A stretch of DNA of 64,000 bases from Neptunomonas antarctica (lineage in GTDB: Bacteria; Pseudomonadota; Gammaproteobacteria; Pseudomonadales; Balneatricaceae), in the NCBI RefSeq assembly GCF_001305295.1, contig NZ_LJSI01000044.1:62001-126000 (forward strand), written 5' to 3'. Of this stretch, positions 9,400-18,644 are shown one piece after another; the first letter of the stretch is position 1, and each line of letters opens with the position of its first letter. A model generated the notes under the pieces. The model was not told the origin of the DNA. It saw only the letters and a list, made by a program, of their open reading frames with translations, and did not search any database. Made by a program: the position numbers and the translations under genes.

Positions 9400-10266
9400 T
9401 TGAAAGGGTTTGAGAGCACGGCGCGGCTGCTTAGTTTTCGCAAAGCAGCGGAAGAACTTAACCTGACCCACCCTGCCATCAGCCACCAGATACAGACACT
9501 TGAAGAAAGCCTGGGTTGTAAATTATTTGTACGGGAAGGTCGCTATAGCGTGCTCACCGATGAGGGCACACGATTCTACCCGGTAGTTCGGGAAGCATTG
9601 GAATTATTAACTAACGGCAGCGAATCGATTCGACGTAGCGCCAGCAAACCTATTTTACGAATACAAACCTACATATCCGTTTCTATCCGCTGGCTATCGC
9701 ATCGATTGCCGCGCTTCCAGGCACAGCACCCGGATCTTGAATTGCACTTGATATCCAGTATTCAGGAACAACATTTTGATGAAATCAACGCCGACATCGG
9801 CCTAATATTTTGCCGAACACCACCCGAACACCACCTGCACTGGACACCTCTGATACCATCAAAACTGTTCCCTGTCTGCAGCCCGGGCTTGATTGATAAC
9901 AACCGCAAACCTCTACAACCACAGGACATACTTGACTATCCACTTTTGACCGTCACCTCAGAGGCCTGGCAGTGGCAAGACTGGTTTGATTCTGCAGGGT
10001 TAAGTGAAATACATACTGCTCACTCAATCAGCGTCGACAGTACCGCCATTGCTCTGGAAATGGCGATGGATGGGGAAGGAATCACCTTGGTTAACGGCCC
10101 TTTTGCAGAAAAAGACATAAACGCTGGCCGACTGATCCAGCCGGTGCTTCATTGCGCGGAAGGCTTGGGAGAGTGGGGGCTCGTATGCCGTAAGGACAGG
10201 CTCGATCAACAGCATGTGCGAACCTTTATCGAATGGCTGCAAAACGATATGACCCTACACAGGTAG
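9400..10266 (+). CDS. LysR-family regulator, start codon uncertain
   Basis: A LysR-type regulator of the GcvA subgroup: winged helix with FRKAAEELNLTHPAISHQIQ, then an effector-binding domain. It lies divergent from the DMGDH-purU-DUF1989 operon and is its probable regulator. The start is odd. Family members begin a few residues before an LPPL motif, and here RKLPPLKALKGFE is encoded from about 9376 in the same frame. There is no ATG, GTG or TTG between the in-frame stop at 9343 and the TTG at 9400. Translation from 9400 gives 288 residues and lacks the first ~10 usual ones. Either a CTG at 9391 is used, or a small mutation removed the start. An ATG at 9338 opens in another frame and stops just after a run of six C. 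Confidence 0.8.
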   Translation: MKGFESTARLLSFRKAAEELNLTHPAISHQIQTLEESLGCKLFVREGRYSVLTDEGTRFYPVVREALELLTNGSESIRRSASKPILRIQTYISVSIRWLSHRLPRFQAQHPDLELHLISSIQEQHFDEINADIGLIFCRTPPEHHLHWTPLIPSKLFPVCSPGLIDNNRKPLQPQDILDYPLLTVTSEAWQWQDWFDSAGLSEIHTAHSISVDSTAIALEMAMDGEGITLVNGPFAEKDINAGRLIQPVLHCAEGLGEWGLVCRKDRLDQQHVRTFIEWLQNDMTLHR

Positions 10267-10516
10267 ACGTTACCCATCAACGCGGGCACACCCAAAAGGC
10301 CGGGGGTACCAAGAGCTATGCAGATACCATACTAATGGAGTCGTTCAGGTTTAAATTGGCAATCCTGACCATAATTTCGTCAAAGTCATCACGATAAAAG
10401 CTGACATGATGCTCAATATTTAGCTCGAACAGACCACTCGACGACCTGTTTAGTAGACAACGTTTAGTACAAGAAACTTAGTACAAGACGCCGAGTGAAG
10501 GAGAGATAATCTACGC
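10267..10516. other. Intergenic region with short direct repeats
   Basis: This lies between the convergent LysR and flavocytochrome genes. Around 10450-10490 the unit TTAGTACAAGA occurs twice 13 bases apart, with a weaker third copy (TTTAGTAGACAAC) just before. On the minus strand, about 10320-10475 stays open for roughly 50 codons with a coherent-looking peptide, but it has no start codon and no family I recognise. It may be a gene remnant or chance. Confidence 0.4.
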
Positions 10517-11851
10517 TCAACGCATCTGAAAAATTTCCTGATGGTAATGCTTCGCAGACAAACCGTTGGCGATAAAGCCTTTACGTAATGAGAACCCAAA
10601 CCCTTGTGGACCACAAAACCAAATGCTGGCTGACGACCATTCCGGAACGCTAGCTCGAATTGCTCTGTGATCCAGACGAGCGCCTTTGCCACTGACCATA
10701 ACATGTAATTTGACCCCTGCCGCCTTAGCGTCGGCGGTCAGCTTATCGATGGCGGCCTGATTGTAATCCGCTGTGGGATGAAACAGGTCAATTGGTTTTT
10801 CTCCCGGCGTCTTCGCTAACTCTTTAAGACGGGCCACAAAAGGAGTTATACCGATACCTGCCCCTACCCAGATCTGACGTGGCTGATCATCGTTAAAATC
10901 AAAACAGCCATAAGGCCCTTCTACTGTGACAGGCATCCCTGTTTTCAGCTGTTCACGTAAGCGACCGGTATGGTCACCCAGCGCCTTAGCTATAAAGACG
11001 GTGCGTAGATCTTTCGGATCCCAGGCAGAAGCAATGGTGTAAGGATGCGCCCCTTCCTTCTTATTCGATGTCACAAAAGCAAATTGGCCGGCACGGTGAC
11101 CACGCCAGCCGTCCTGTAGCACTACGCTGACCTCAAGCACGCTCAGAGAATCATAGTAAGTCAGGCTATCAATACTTCCTTTAACTTTTCGGCCTTTACC
11201 TATGCGCCCCGTCAGCGCCAGCACCGCGGCTATCGTGCCACCTAATAACAATCCCGCCATCAACCAGCCGACTGGCTGCATCCAGTATTCGAACTTAATT
11301 AACACAACGCTATGATAAGCCAGTGCCAGATAAGCAAGGGATATCAGTTGATGAATTTTAACGAACAGGTGATAGGGGAAGCGTTTAATTAAAGCGAGGA
11401 CCATCAGAGCGGCGGCCGCATAAAATGCCCATTCGCCAACAGATTCCGCAAAGCCGCGCTGACTATGCAACAAATCTTCTATAAATCCGAGCGTTTCAGT
11501 GCCACGGGGGCCACGAGCAGGCTTGTCCAGCCATCCCCAGCCGACCATCCATTTAGTACCCTGTGCCATCCACCAGTGAAGCACTGTAATAATTAATGCA
11601 GTAACACCTAACCACTTATGCAGCCGGTACATCTTGTCCAAACCATCCAGATGAGGCTCCAGCCATTTAGGACGAAGCGCTAGAAACATGGCGATACTCA
11701 TCACGCCGATGGCAATAACACCACTATATTGAATAAATACAGTACGAAAACTGAAGTAAGTAAACGGCTCCGGCATCAAGGTATCCGCGAATAGCCATAG
11801 CGCAGTAAAAAGTAGTAGCAAGGCGACAAAGGAAATTTTAATCTGTTTCAT
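10517..11851 (-). CDS. Ferric reductase-like transmembrane flavocytochrome
   Basis: A 444-residue membrane oxidoreductase. The N-terminal ~210 residues form about six hydrophobic helices of the ferric-reductase-like transmembrane domain. Candidate haem-ligand His residues occur in YRLHKWLG, TVLHWWMA, VKIHQLIS and LAYHSVVL. The C-terminal half is a ferredoxin-NADP reductase-type module: an FAD-binding barrel with HPYTIASAW and an NAD(P) domain with GAGIGITPF and a late WFCGPQGFG. Relatives move electrons from NAD(P)H via FAD and haem across the inner membrane, to iron, oxygen or a periplasmic partner. I start at the ATG at 11851; a TTG two codons upstream is less likely. It appears monocistronic, and no iron-regulator site was obvious upstream. 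Confidence 0.86.
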   Translation of the reverse strand: MKQIKISFVALLLLFTALWLFADTLMPEPFTYFSFRTVFIQYSGVIAIGVMSIAMFLALRPKWLEPHLDGLDKMYRLHKWLGVTALIITVLHWWMAQGTKWMVGWGWLDKPARGPRGTETLGFIEDLLHSQRGFAESVGEWAFYAAAALMVLALIKRFPYHLFVKIHQLISLAYLALAYHSVVLIKFEYWMQPVGWLMAGLLLGGTIAAVLALTGRIGKGRKVKGSIDSLTYYDSLSVLEVSVVLQDGWRGHRAGQFAFVTSNKKEGAHPYTIASAWDPKDLRTVFIAKALGDHTGRLREQLKTGMPVTVEGPYGCFDFNDDQPRQIWVGAGIGITPFVARLKELAKTPGEKPIDLFHPTADYNQAAIDKLTADAKAAGVKLHVMVSGKGARLDHRAIRASVPEWSSASIWFCGPQGFGFSLRKGFIANGLSAKHYHQEIFQMR

Positions 11852-12254
11852 ATTCAATATTCTTTAGCAGTTTGAGATAAGAATTCCATTCCCTATAACT
11901 CCGATATACACATCTTTATATTATCCGAAATCATTAAGCAAACAGTCCAATGGGAATACCATTAAGCAAATAACTATTCAAAATAGTGGGTATAGAGGAA
12001 CCACTAATTTTCATAGTTATCAATACTATATTGTATACAGCCAGGCCAAACTGAAGAAGGTCAATTGATGTAATCTTGTGTAAAGTTTTGCAAAGAACAC
12101 AATCATTGATATGAAAAACATTGCGTTGTAGCAGAGATTTTAATTTGCTCAGGCATGAGCCTTTGCCAGAACAGTTTATACTCTTTCAGACAAATAAAAA
12201 TGCCGACCTTAGAAAGCGAAAGCAAAAATAATGCCGGCATAGGTCAAGAAAACC
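11852..12254. other. Intergenic region between flavocytochrome and glp transporter operon
   Basis: No gene is seen. An 11-base direct repeat CATTAAGCAAA occurs at 11932 and 11960, upstream of the flavocytochrome gene, and could be a regulator site. The rest is A+T rich. ATGCCGGCAT near 12232 is a short palindrome. Confidence 0.4.
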
Positions 12255-12293
12255 GATAACCTCTTTCATACTATTTAATCGAAAGAGGTTATC
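12255..12293 (-). terminator. Perfect 13-bp hairpin downstream of glpV
   Basis: Arms GATAACCTCTTTC and GAAAGAGGTTATC are exact complements separated by 13 bases. It lies about 60 bases past the glpV stop, where the operon transcript should end. The U-tract is weak, so it may be a 3'-end-stabilising stem rather than a strict intrinsic terminator. Confidence 0.6.
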
Positions 12294-12354
12294 AGATCAA
12301 TAATGCAGCAGCGCGTGCCCGCCCTAAATCATAGGCCGGACAGGCGTTTCATCT

Positions 12355-14097
12355 TTACTTAACGGCGGCATCTTTCCAGCTTTTCAGCAGGTCTTTATAA
12401 GCCACGGTTTCACCCTGCGGTTTCTCGTTAGCCAATTTTGCTTTCGGTGCACCTGGCTGACTCAGCCACTCCTGAGGATCAATTTCAGGATTCAGCTTAG
12501 GACCACACTCACCCTGTACATCGGCACGTTCCAGACGATGCATCACCTTATCCTGAGCCGCTGCCAAACCATCCAGTGCTTGCTGTGGTGTTTTCTCGCC
12601 ACTCGCAGCTTCAGCAATATGCTGCCACCATAGTTGAGCCAGCTTTGGATAATCGGGTACGTTAGTACCCGTAGGCGTCCACTGTGTACGCGCCGGGCTG
12701 CGATAAAACTCAACCAGACCACCCAGTTTTGGCGCTGCTTCAGTCATGGCATCGGAGAAGATATCAGACTCACGAATAGGCGTCAGACCTACCAGAGTTT
12801 TCTTCAGAGAAACCGTTTTCGATACGGTAAACTGTGCATACAACCAGGCCGCCAGGCGACGCTCTTTCGGCGTGGACTTCATGAATGTCCATGAACCGGT
12901 ATCCTGATAACCCAGCTTCATCCCCTCTTCCCAGTAAGGGCCTTTAGGAGAAGGAGCCATACGCCACTTTGGCGTTCCATCTTCGTTTACCACCGGCAAA
13001 CCTTCTGATGTCATACTCGCCGTAAAGGCCGTATACCAGAAAATCTGCTGCGCAATGGCTCCCTGAGCAGGCACCGGACCCGCCTCAGAGAATGTCATAC
13101 CCTGAGCTTCTGGTGGCGCATATTCACGCAGCCAGTCAACGTATTTAGTCGTTGCATATACAGCAGCAGGCCCGTTCGTTGCTCCACCACGTGAAACACT
13201 TGAACCGACAGGCTTACAACCATCGACCCGGATACCCCACTCATCAACCGGCAAGCCGTTTGGCAGACCCTTATCACCGGCCCCCGCCATTGAGAACCAG
13301 GCATCCGTGAAACGCCAGCCAAGGGAAGGGTCTTTCTTACCGTAATCCATATGACCGTAGACACGTTCGCCATCAATCTCTTTTACATGTACAGAGAAAA
13401 ATTCGGCAATATCTTCATAGGCAGACCAGTTCACTGGCACACCTAATTCATAACCGTAGATATCCTTAAACTGTTTTTTCAAGTCCGCACGCTCAAACCA
13501 GTCGGCACGAAACCAGTACAGGTTGGCAAACTGCTGATCTGGCAGCTGATACAGTTTTCCATCAGGGCCCGTTGTGAAATCAAGACCAATGAAGTCCTTA
13601 AGATCAAGCGTCGGCAAAGTAACATCTTTACCATCACCCTCCATCATATCGGAGATAGGGACGACTTTACCGTAGCGAAAATGCGTACCGATCAGATCAG
13701 AATCATTAATATAGGCATCGTAGATATTTCTATCAGACTGCATCTGAGTCTGAAGTTTTTCAACAACATCACCTTCCTGCATAAGATCATGTACGATCGT
13801 AATTCCGGTTAACTCCGTGAATGCCTTAGCCAACACCTGCGACTCATACTCATGCGTCGCAATAGTTTCAGAGGCAACATTGATAGTCATACCACGGTAA
13901 GGTTTAGCAGCCTCTGCAAACCATTTCAGTTCTTCCAGCTGCTGAGCTTCAGTTAAAGTAGATGTCTGGAATTCATTACTTACCCATTTTTTTGCCGCAT
14001 CACTATACTGGTCAGCCTGTACATAGGCACTCATCGTCACGGCTGAAACCGCCGCACTGAGAATCAACAGTTTTGGCCATTTATTATTTTTTTTCAT
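12355..14097 (-). CDS. glpV: Glycerol ABC transporter periplasmic binding protein
   Basis: A 580-residue extracellular solute-binding protein with a clear signal peptide: Lys-rich start, hydrophobic core LLILSAAVSAVTMSAYVQA and cleavage near AQ/AD. It is longer than a typical sugar-binding protein, as in the GlpV type described in Rhizobium. It binds the substrate in the periplasm and delivers it to the GlpPQ permease. It is the last gene of the glpSTPQUV operon, 70 bases after glpU, with GAGG before the ATG. The assignment to glycerol rests on gene order (glpS-T-P-Q-U-V) and on the adjacent glpK, glpR and glpD. A sugar or polyol is the alternative. Confidence 0.85.
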   Translation of the reverse strand: MKKNNKWPKLLILSAAVSAVTMSAYVQADQYSDAAKKWVSNEFQTSTLTEAQQLEELKWFAEAAKPYRGMTINVASETIATHEYESQVLAKAFTELTGITIVHDLMQEGDVVEKLQTQMQSDRNIYDAYINDSDLIGTHFRYGKVVPISDMMEGDGKDVTLPTLDLKDFIGLDFTTGPDGKLYQLPDQQFANLYWFRADWFERADLKKQFKDIYGYELGVPVNWSAYEDIAEFFSVHVKEIDGERVYGHMDYGKKDPSLGWRFTDAWFSMAGAGDKGLPNGLPVDEWGIRVDGCKPVGSSVSRGGATNGPAAVYATTKYVDWLREYAPPEAQGMTFSEAGPVPAQGAIAQQIFWYTAFTASMTSEGLPVVNEDGTPKWRMAPSPKGPYWEEGMKLGYQDTGSWTFMKSTPKERRLAAWLYAQFTVSKTVSLKKTLVGLTPIRESDIFSDAMTEAAPKLGGLVEFYRSPARTQWTPTGTNVPDYPKLAQLWWQHIAEAASGEKTPQQALDGLAAAQDKVMHRLERADVQGECGPKLNPEIDPQEWLSQPGAPKAKLANEKPQGETVAYKDLLKSWKDAAVK

Positions 14098-14167
14098 ATG
14101 AACCTCATATTCAAGATTGCTATTTATTGTTGCGATAACCGATCCGTCAGACCTGTCATTGCAGTCT

Positions 14168-14440
14168 CTACCCCCACCGTAAGACTATCGCCAGCCATAC
14201 AAAGGAAATTCCTAATGCTATAAAAAGACTCATTTCTGATAAACCGACAAACACCAGGTGAATATAACCACTGGCCAGTAGACCTATAAATAAGCGGTCC
14301 CCGCGGGTTGTTTCGATGGGTAAGAAACCCTTCCTTTCAACGCAGGGCGATTTAATTTCATACACAGTCATACAGATCAAAATTACGGCAATAAAGGAGA
14401 AAAAAAGTGCCGTAGGTAGTGTCCAAGCCATCCAGTTCAT
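14168..14440 (-). CDS. glpU: Small DUF2160-type membrane protein of the glycerol transporter
   Basis: A 90-residue inner-membrane protein with about three hydrophobic segments: LPTALFFSFIAVILICM, RLFIGLLASGYIHLVFVG and MSLFIALGISFVWLAIVL. It matches the DUF2160 family that travels with GlpSTPQV-type transporters. I start at the ATG at 14440 (MNWMAW); a longer frame to 14563 would overlap glpQ and has no family support. It begins 14 bases after the glpQ stop, so it is surely co-transcribed. Its role is not established; an accessory subunit or assembly factor is likely. Confidence 0.82.
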   Translation of the reverse strand: MNWMAWTLPTALFFSFIAVILICMTVYEIKSPCVERKGFLPIETTRGDRLFIGLLASGYIHLVFVGLSEMSLFIALGISFVWLAIVLRWG

Positions 14441-14454
14441 AACTAATACCTCTA

Positions 14455-15261
14455 TTACACACGTCCGAGAGCAAAACCTTTTGCTACATGATTTCGTACA
14501 AACCAGACAACCAGCAACCCTGGAATAATGGTCAGCACACCCGCCGCCGCCAACACACCCCAATCGATACCGGTTGCACCGGAGGTACGGGTCATAATGG
14601 CGGCAATAGGCTTAGCTTCTACCGATGTCAGAGTTCTGGCTAATAGCAGCTCAACCCAGGAGAACATGAAGGTAAAGAAGGCAGTAACACCGATACCTGA
14701 ACCGATCATCGGTATAAAAATCTTGATAAAGAACTTGTGAAAGCTATAGCCATCAATGTAAGCCGTTTCATCAATCTCACGGGGTACTCCGGACATAAAG
14801 CCTTCCAGAATCCAGACCGCCAGCGGTACGCTGAACAGACAGTGAGCCAGCGCGACGGCAAGATGGGTGTCAAACAAACCTACTGATGAGTAAAGTTGGA
14901 AGAAAGGCAACAGAAATACGGCGGGCGGAGCCATACGGTTAGTCAAAAGCCAGAAAAACAGATGCTTATCGCCAATAAATCGATAACGGCTGAATGCATA
15001 AGCAGCAGGCAGTGCAACAACGAGTGTAATCGCCATGTTCATCATGACGTACGTCATTGAGTTCACATAGCCCATGTACCAGGTCGGGTCAGTAAAAATG
15101 ACCGCATAGTTATCAAACGTGAAGCTTTCAGGCCAGAGCGTCAGCGCCCCCAGAATCTCTTCATTACTTTTGAATGACATATTCAGAAGCCAGTAAATAG
15201 GCAGCAGTACGAAGAAGAGATAAACACTGATACCCACGTTTTTCTTTGTTTGCTTATTCAT
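14455..15261 (-). CDS. glpQ: Glycerol ABC transporter permease
   Basis: A 268-residue MalG-type inner-membrane permease with about six helices. The EAA loop that docks the ATPase is visible near residue 165-185: PREIDETAYIDGYS followed by FFIKIFIPM. It pairs with GlpP to form the channel through which the substrate passes. It sits 67 bases after glpP and just ahead of glpU. The C-terminal region is short, as usual for this permease class. Confidence 0.9.
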   Translation of the reverse strand: MNKQTKKNVGISVYLFFVLLPIYWLLNMSFKSNEEILGALTLWPESFTFDNYAVIFTDPTWYMGYVNSMTYVMMNMAITLVVALPAAYAFSRYRFIGDKHLFFWLLTNRMAPPAVFLLPFFQLYSSVGLFDTHLAVALAHCLFSVPLAVWILEGFMSGVPREIDETAYIDGYSFHKFFIKIFIPMIGSGIGVTAFFTFMFSWVELLLARTLTSVEAKPIAAIMTRTSGATGIDWGVLAAAGVLTIIPGLLVVWFVRNHVAKGFALGRV

Positions 15262-15328
15262 ACATTTCTCCTACTGGTCGTCACAGAGCCAAGTACGGAT
15301 GGTCCTATTATTGAAGTCATATCCACCC

Positions 15329-16195
15329 CTACTTAGCTTTATCCATATGAGAAATAGTTGTAAAGAACAACCAACTAACCAGCAGCACTATCAGAAAATA
15401 GATAAGCGAGAAGGCAGCAGCAGGCCCCACATCAAACTGACCAATAGCCATCTGTGTCAGGGTCTGACTAAGGAAGGTAGTGGAGTTACCCGGACCGCCG
15501 CCGGTCAGTACGAAAGGTTCGGTATAGATCATGAAGCTATCCATAAAGCGCAGTAGCACGCCGATCACCAGCACACTTTGCAACTTAGGTAACTGGATAT
15601 ACCTGAAGATGGCCCAGCCAGACGCCCTGTCAATGCTAGCGGCCTGATAGTAAACATCAGGAATCGCACGCAGCCCGGAATAACACAGCAGCGCCACGAG
15701 AGATGTCCAGTGCCATACATCCATCAGCAATACAGTAAACCAGGCATCAATCGGATTTGAGGCATAGTTGTAGTCCATACCGAGATGGGTCAACGTCCAG
15801 CCAAACAGACCAATATCAGTACGTCCGAATACTTGCCAGATAGTCCCTACGACATTCAGCGGAATCAACAGAGGAATCGCCAGCAGGATCAGACATAACG
15901 ATGCGCGTGCACCTTTTGTTGGCATCATCAGTGCCACGGCAATACCCAGAGGTATCTCGATCAGCAGGACAAAAAAAGAGAAGATAAACTGGCGAACCAG
16001 CGAATCCTGTAAACGCGGATTCTGTAAAATGTCACGGTACCATTCGGCACCCACAAAATACGCGTTATTTACATCGAAAATATCCTGAACGGAGTAGTTA
16101 ACTACGGTCATCAATGGAATTATTGCCGAAAAGGCAACTAACACAACAACCGGCAGAACTAAAAACCAGGCCTTATTATTCACCACTTTCTTCAT
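15329..16195 (-). CDS. glpP: Glycerol ABC transporter permease
   Basis: A 288-residue MalF-type permease with six predicted helices, starting with a hydrophobic segment WFLVLPVVVLVAFSAII. The EAA loop region contains PDVYYQAASIDRASGWAIF and then IQLPKLQSV. Its start overlaps the glpT stop by four bases (ATGA), which indicates translational coupling. With GlpQ it forms the membrane heterodimer of the importer. Confidence 0.9.
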   Translation of the reverse strand: MKKVVNNKAWFLVLPVVVLVAFSAIIPLMTVVNYSVQDIFDVNNAYFVGAEWYRDILQNPRLQDSLVRQFIFSFFVLLIEIPLGIAVALMMPTKGARASLCLILLAIPLLIPLNVVGTIWQVFGRTDIGLFGWTLTHLGMDYNYASNPIDAWFTVLLMDVWHWTSLVALLCYSGLRAIPDVYYQAASIDRASGWAIFRYIQLPKLQSVLVIGVLLRFMDSFMIYTEPFVLTGGGPGNSTTFLSQTLTQMAIGQFDVGPAAAFSLIYFLIVLLVSWLFFTTISHMDKAK

Positions 16196-17292
16196 TCTGA
16201 ATCCCCCTCTATCAGGTATTCATCGACATAAAGCTTTAGCCACTGTTTAGGAAAGCTGACGTATACTTTATGTTCAGGTATCTGTTGATCTTCATCTATA
16301 CGGGCTTTTAAGGTGCGACCCTTTAAGTCCAGGGTAATTATTTTATAGGTACCTAAATCTTCAATATGCTTGATATCGCACTCAAACGAACCTTCGATTG
16401 ATTCAGCACAGACATGCACAAATTCAGGACGGATACCAAGTTTCAGATTATCAGTGGGCACCTGATCAAGAATATCCTGGATGCCGGCATCCACCGGGAA
16501 GGTAATTCCAGCAAACTCAACCCCACCAGCACAGCGAGCCACTTCAATAAAGTTCATACCCGGGCTACCTATAAAATAACCAACAAACGTATGATTGGGT
16601 TTCTCAAAAAGCTCACGAGGGGTACCAAACTGGACAATATTTCCGTCATACATCAGTGCAATTTTGTCGGCAAAAGTCGCCGCTTCTAACTGATCGTGGG
16701 TCACATAAACCATGGTGATATTAAACTGCTCATGAATCTGCTTGAGCTTACGACGGAGCTTCCACTTCAGATGCGGATCAATGACTGTTAGCGGCTCATC
16801 AAAAAGAATCGCGGAAACATCATCCCGAACCAATCCCCGGCCCATGGATACTTTTTGCTTCTCGTCAGCGCTTAAGTTTTTAGCTTTATTATGTAATACG
16901 TCCTGCAACTCAAGAATTTCGGCAATTTCAAAAACCTTCTTCTTCACTTTTGATTCAGGAACTTTCATATTGCGTAGCGGAAAGGCCAGGTTATCGAACA
17001 CCGTCATTGAATCGTAGATAACAGGAAACTGAAAAACCTGTGCAATATTTCGCTGTGAAGGGGTCAAATCGTTGACTCGTTCACCATCAAACAGAACTTC
17101 TCCCTCGGAAGGAGATAGCAACCCTGATATGATATTTAGCAGCGTACTCTTACCACAACCGGAAGGCCCCAACAGAGCATAAGCCCCCCCCTGTTCCCAC
17201 ACATGATCCATTTCCCGAATAGCGTACTCAGATGTAAACTTCGGATTAGCACTGTAACTGTGCGCCAGTTTTTTAAGATGAATTTCAGCCAT
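16192..17292 (-). CDS. glpT: Glycerol ABC transporter ATPase with degenerate signature motif
   Basis: A 366-residue MalK/UgpC-type ATPase with an N-terminal nucleotide-binding domain and a C-terminal TOBE/OB regulatory domain (from ~residue 280). Walker A is GPSGCGKST, Walker B AILFDEP, and the switch His is present in YVTHDQLEA. The ABC signature is abnormal, reading LSADEKQK instead of LSGGQ. I start at the ATG at 17292 (MAEIHLKKL), which has GGGGG just upstream; the longer frame overlaps glpS. Only one base separates it from the glpS stop. Paired with GlpS it would supply the Walker and His half of a complete ATP site. Confidence 0.9.
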   Translation of the reverse strand: MAEIHLKKLAHSYSANPKFTSEYAIREMDHVWEQGGAYALLGPSGCGKSTLLNIISGLLSPSEGEVLFDGERVNDLTPSQRNIAQVFQFPVIYDSMTVFDNLAFPLRNMKVPESKVKKKVFEIAEILELQDVLHNKAKNLSADEKQKVSMGRGLVRDDVSAILFDEPLTVIDPHLKWKLRRKLKQIHEQFNITMVYVTHDQLEAATFADKIALMYDGNIVQFGTPRELFEKPNHTFVGYFIGSPGMNFIEVARCAGGVEFAGITFPVDAGIQDILDQVPTDNLKLGIRPEFVHVCAESIEGSFECDIKHIEDLGTYKIITLDLKGRTLKARIDEDQQIPEHKVYVSFPKQWLKLYVDEYLIEGDSE

Positions 17293-17293
17293 A

Positions 17294-18385
17294 TCATGCC
17301 CCCTTATGCAGGCGGCCAGGCGCCTGAAGCGTCGTGCCATTGAGACCAAACATAAACAGCTTATGGGTCGGAAGATAAACTTTAATCGGCGTATCTATGC
17401 GATATTCATGCACCCCAGACAACTGTAGAACCAGACTGCAATGGTCATTCTTCACATGCAAAAATGTTTCAGAGCCACTGATTTCAGCAACTTCCACCCG
17501 CACAGAAATTTCCAGATCATCATCAGCATGTGGTACCAGACCAATATGACTTGGACGCACACCACAAACATAAGCGCCTGGTTTGAAACCACGCAGATCC
17601 TGATTGAGGGGGAAATGTACGAATTCATCGAAAGTCATTTCAGATTCAGAGACAAAGCCAGGAATCAGGTTGATCGGAGGCTCACTAAACAGTCCGGCGG
17701 CATCAATATTGACCGGAAAGCGGAATACCTCTGATGACACACCACTTTGAATGATTCTACCTTCGTGCAAAAGTGTCGTCGTGCCACCTAGTGCCAGTGC
17801 TTCGCTGGGCTCTGTGGTGGCATATACCGCAAGAGAGTTTCGTGCTTTAAGCAGCTCACGAATCTCCTGACGCAGTTCTTCACGCAGCTTATAGTCAAGA
17901 TTAACCAAAGGCTCATCGAACAGAATCAGACTCGCGTCTTTCACCAGCGCTCTGGCCATTGCCGTCCGCTGCTGCTGACCACCCGATAATTCAAGAGGGC
18001 GACGTTGCAAAAAGTCCTCTATATGCAGCATTTCAGCTGTTTCATGGACGCGTCTTATAATTTCAGATTCAGCAAGCTTTTCCAATCGTAACGGAGAGGC
18101 GATATTTTCGAAAACAGTCCAACTTGGATAATTAATGAACTGCTGATAAACCATAGAAATATTTCGTTTCTGTACGGACACTCCTGTTACATCAACGCCA
18201 TTCATCATAACGCGGCCTTCGGTGGGCTTATCAAGGCCCGCCATCAGACGCATTAGCGAAGTTTTACCGGCAAGGGTACGACCCAATAGAACGTTAAAAG
18301 AACCTGACTCAAGCGTCAGATTCGCATTATCAATGTAGTATTCGCTATCGGCAATCAGCGATACATTTTGAAGAGAAAGAGACAT
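17294..18385 (-). CDS. glpS: Glycerol ABC transporter ATPase lacking the switch histidine
   Basis: A 363-residue ATPase, first gene of the transporter operon. Walker A is GRTLAGKTS (fits GxxxxGKT), the signature LSGGQQQR is canonical, and Walker B is LILFDEP. The H-loop His is missing: YATTEPSEA occupies the position of the usual THDQxEA. A C-terminal TOBE-like domain follows. It complements GlpT, which has the His but a poor signature. In a head-to-tail dimer this predicts one complete and one degenerate ATP site. It is divergent from the activator gene across a 384-base regulatory region. Confidence 0.9.
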   Translation of the reverse strand: MSLSLQNVSLIADSEYYIDNANLTLESGSFNVLLGRTLAGKTSLMRLMAGLDKPTEGRVMMNGVDVTGVSVQKRNISMVYQQFINYPSWTVFENIASPLRLEKLAESEIIRRVHETAEMLHIEDFLQRRPLELSGGQQQRTAMARALVKDASLILFDEPLVNLDYKLREELRQEIRELLKARNSLAVYATTEPSEALALGGTTTLLHEGRIIQSGVSSEVFRFPVNIDAAGLFSEPPINLIPGFVSESEMTFDEFVHFPLNQDLRGFKPGAYVCGVRPSHIGLVPHADDDLEISVRVEVAEISGSETFLHVKNDHCSLVLQLSGVHEYRIDTPIKVYLPTHKLFMFGLNGTTLQAPGRLHKGA

Positions 18386-18467
18386 TATGTTGTCCTTTAT
18401 TATTTTTATTCTTATTCAGTTTTCTCACCGGCAATAACACTTACTCAATACCGGATGCAAATTCGAA

Positions 18468-18509
18468 ACGTGGAACCTAGAAGCTAGGACATGGAACCCG
18501 AAAACTAGA
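18468..18509. repeat. Imperfect 21-bp tandem duplication in the glpS promoter region
   Basis: Two adjacent 21-base units, ACGTGGAACCTAGAAGCTAGG and its diverged copy beginning ACATGGAACCCG, lie about 100 bases before glpS. The first contains the dyad CCTAG-AAG-CTAGG. It may be a regulator site or a slippage duplication. Confidence 0.5.
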
Positions 18510-18528
18510 TATTCGATAACGAACTTAC
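18508..18528. promoter_or_regulatory. GlpR-type operator upstream of glpS
   Basis: The core TTCGATAACGAAC at 18512-18524 equals the centre of the E. coli GlpR consensus operator as I recall it (TATGTTCGATAACGAACATA). It is about 125 bases upstream of glpS, and a glpR homologue lies in this window. Binding itself is inferred. Confidence 0.65.
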
Positions 18529-18644
18529 ATAATGACAGAACACTGATGGAAATAAAGAAAAAAACAATAAAATTATCAAGCTATTGTTATATAAGAACTT
18601 ATACAGATACCAAAGATTCTTTTCCGCACAAGGAAGTTTCTTTT

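Noticed and set aside
10320-10475. Minus-strand open stretch of ~50 codons after the flavocytochrome gene
   Set aside because: It has no start codon and is flanked by a stop; it could be a relic but cannot be assigned.
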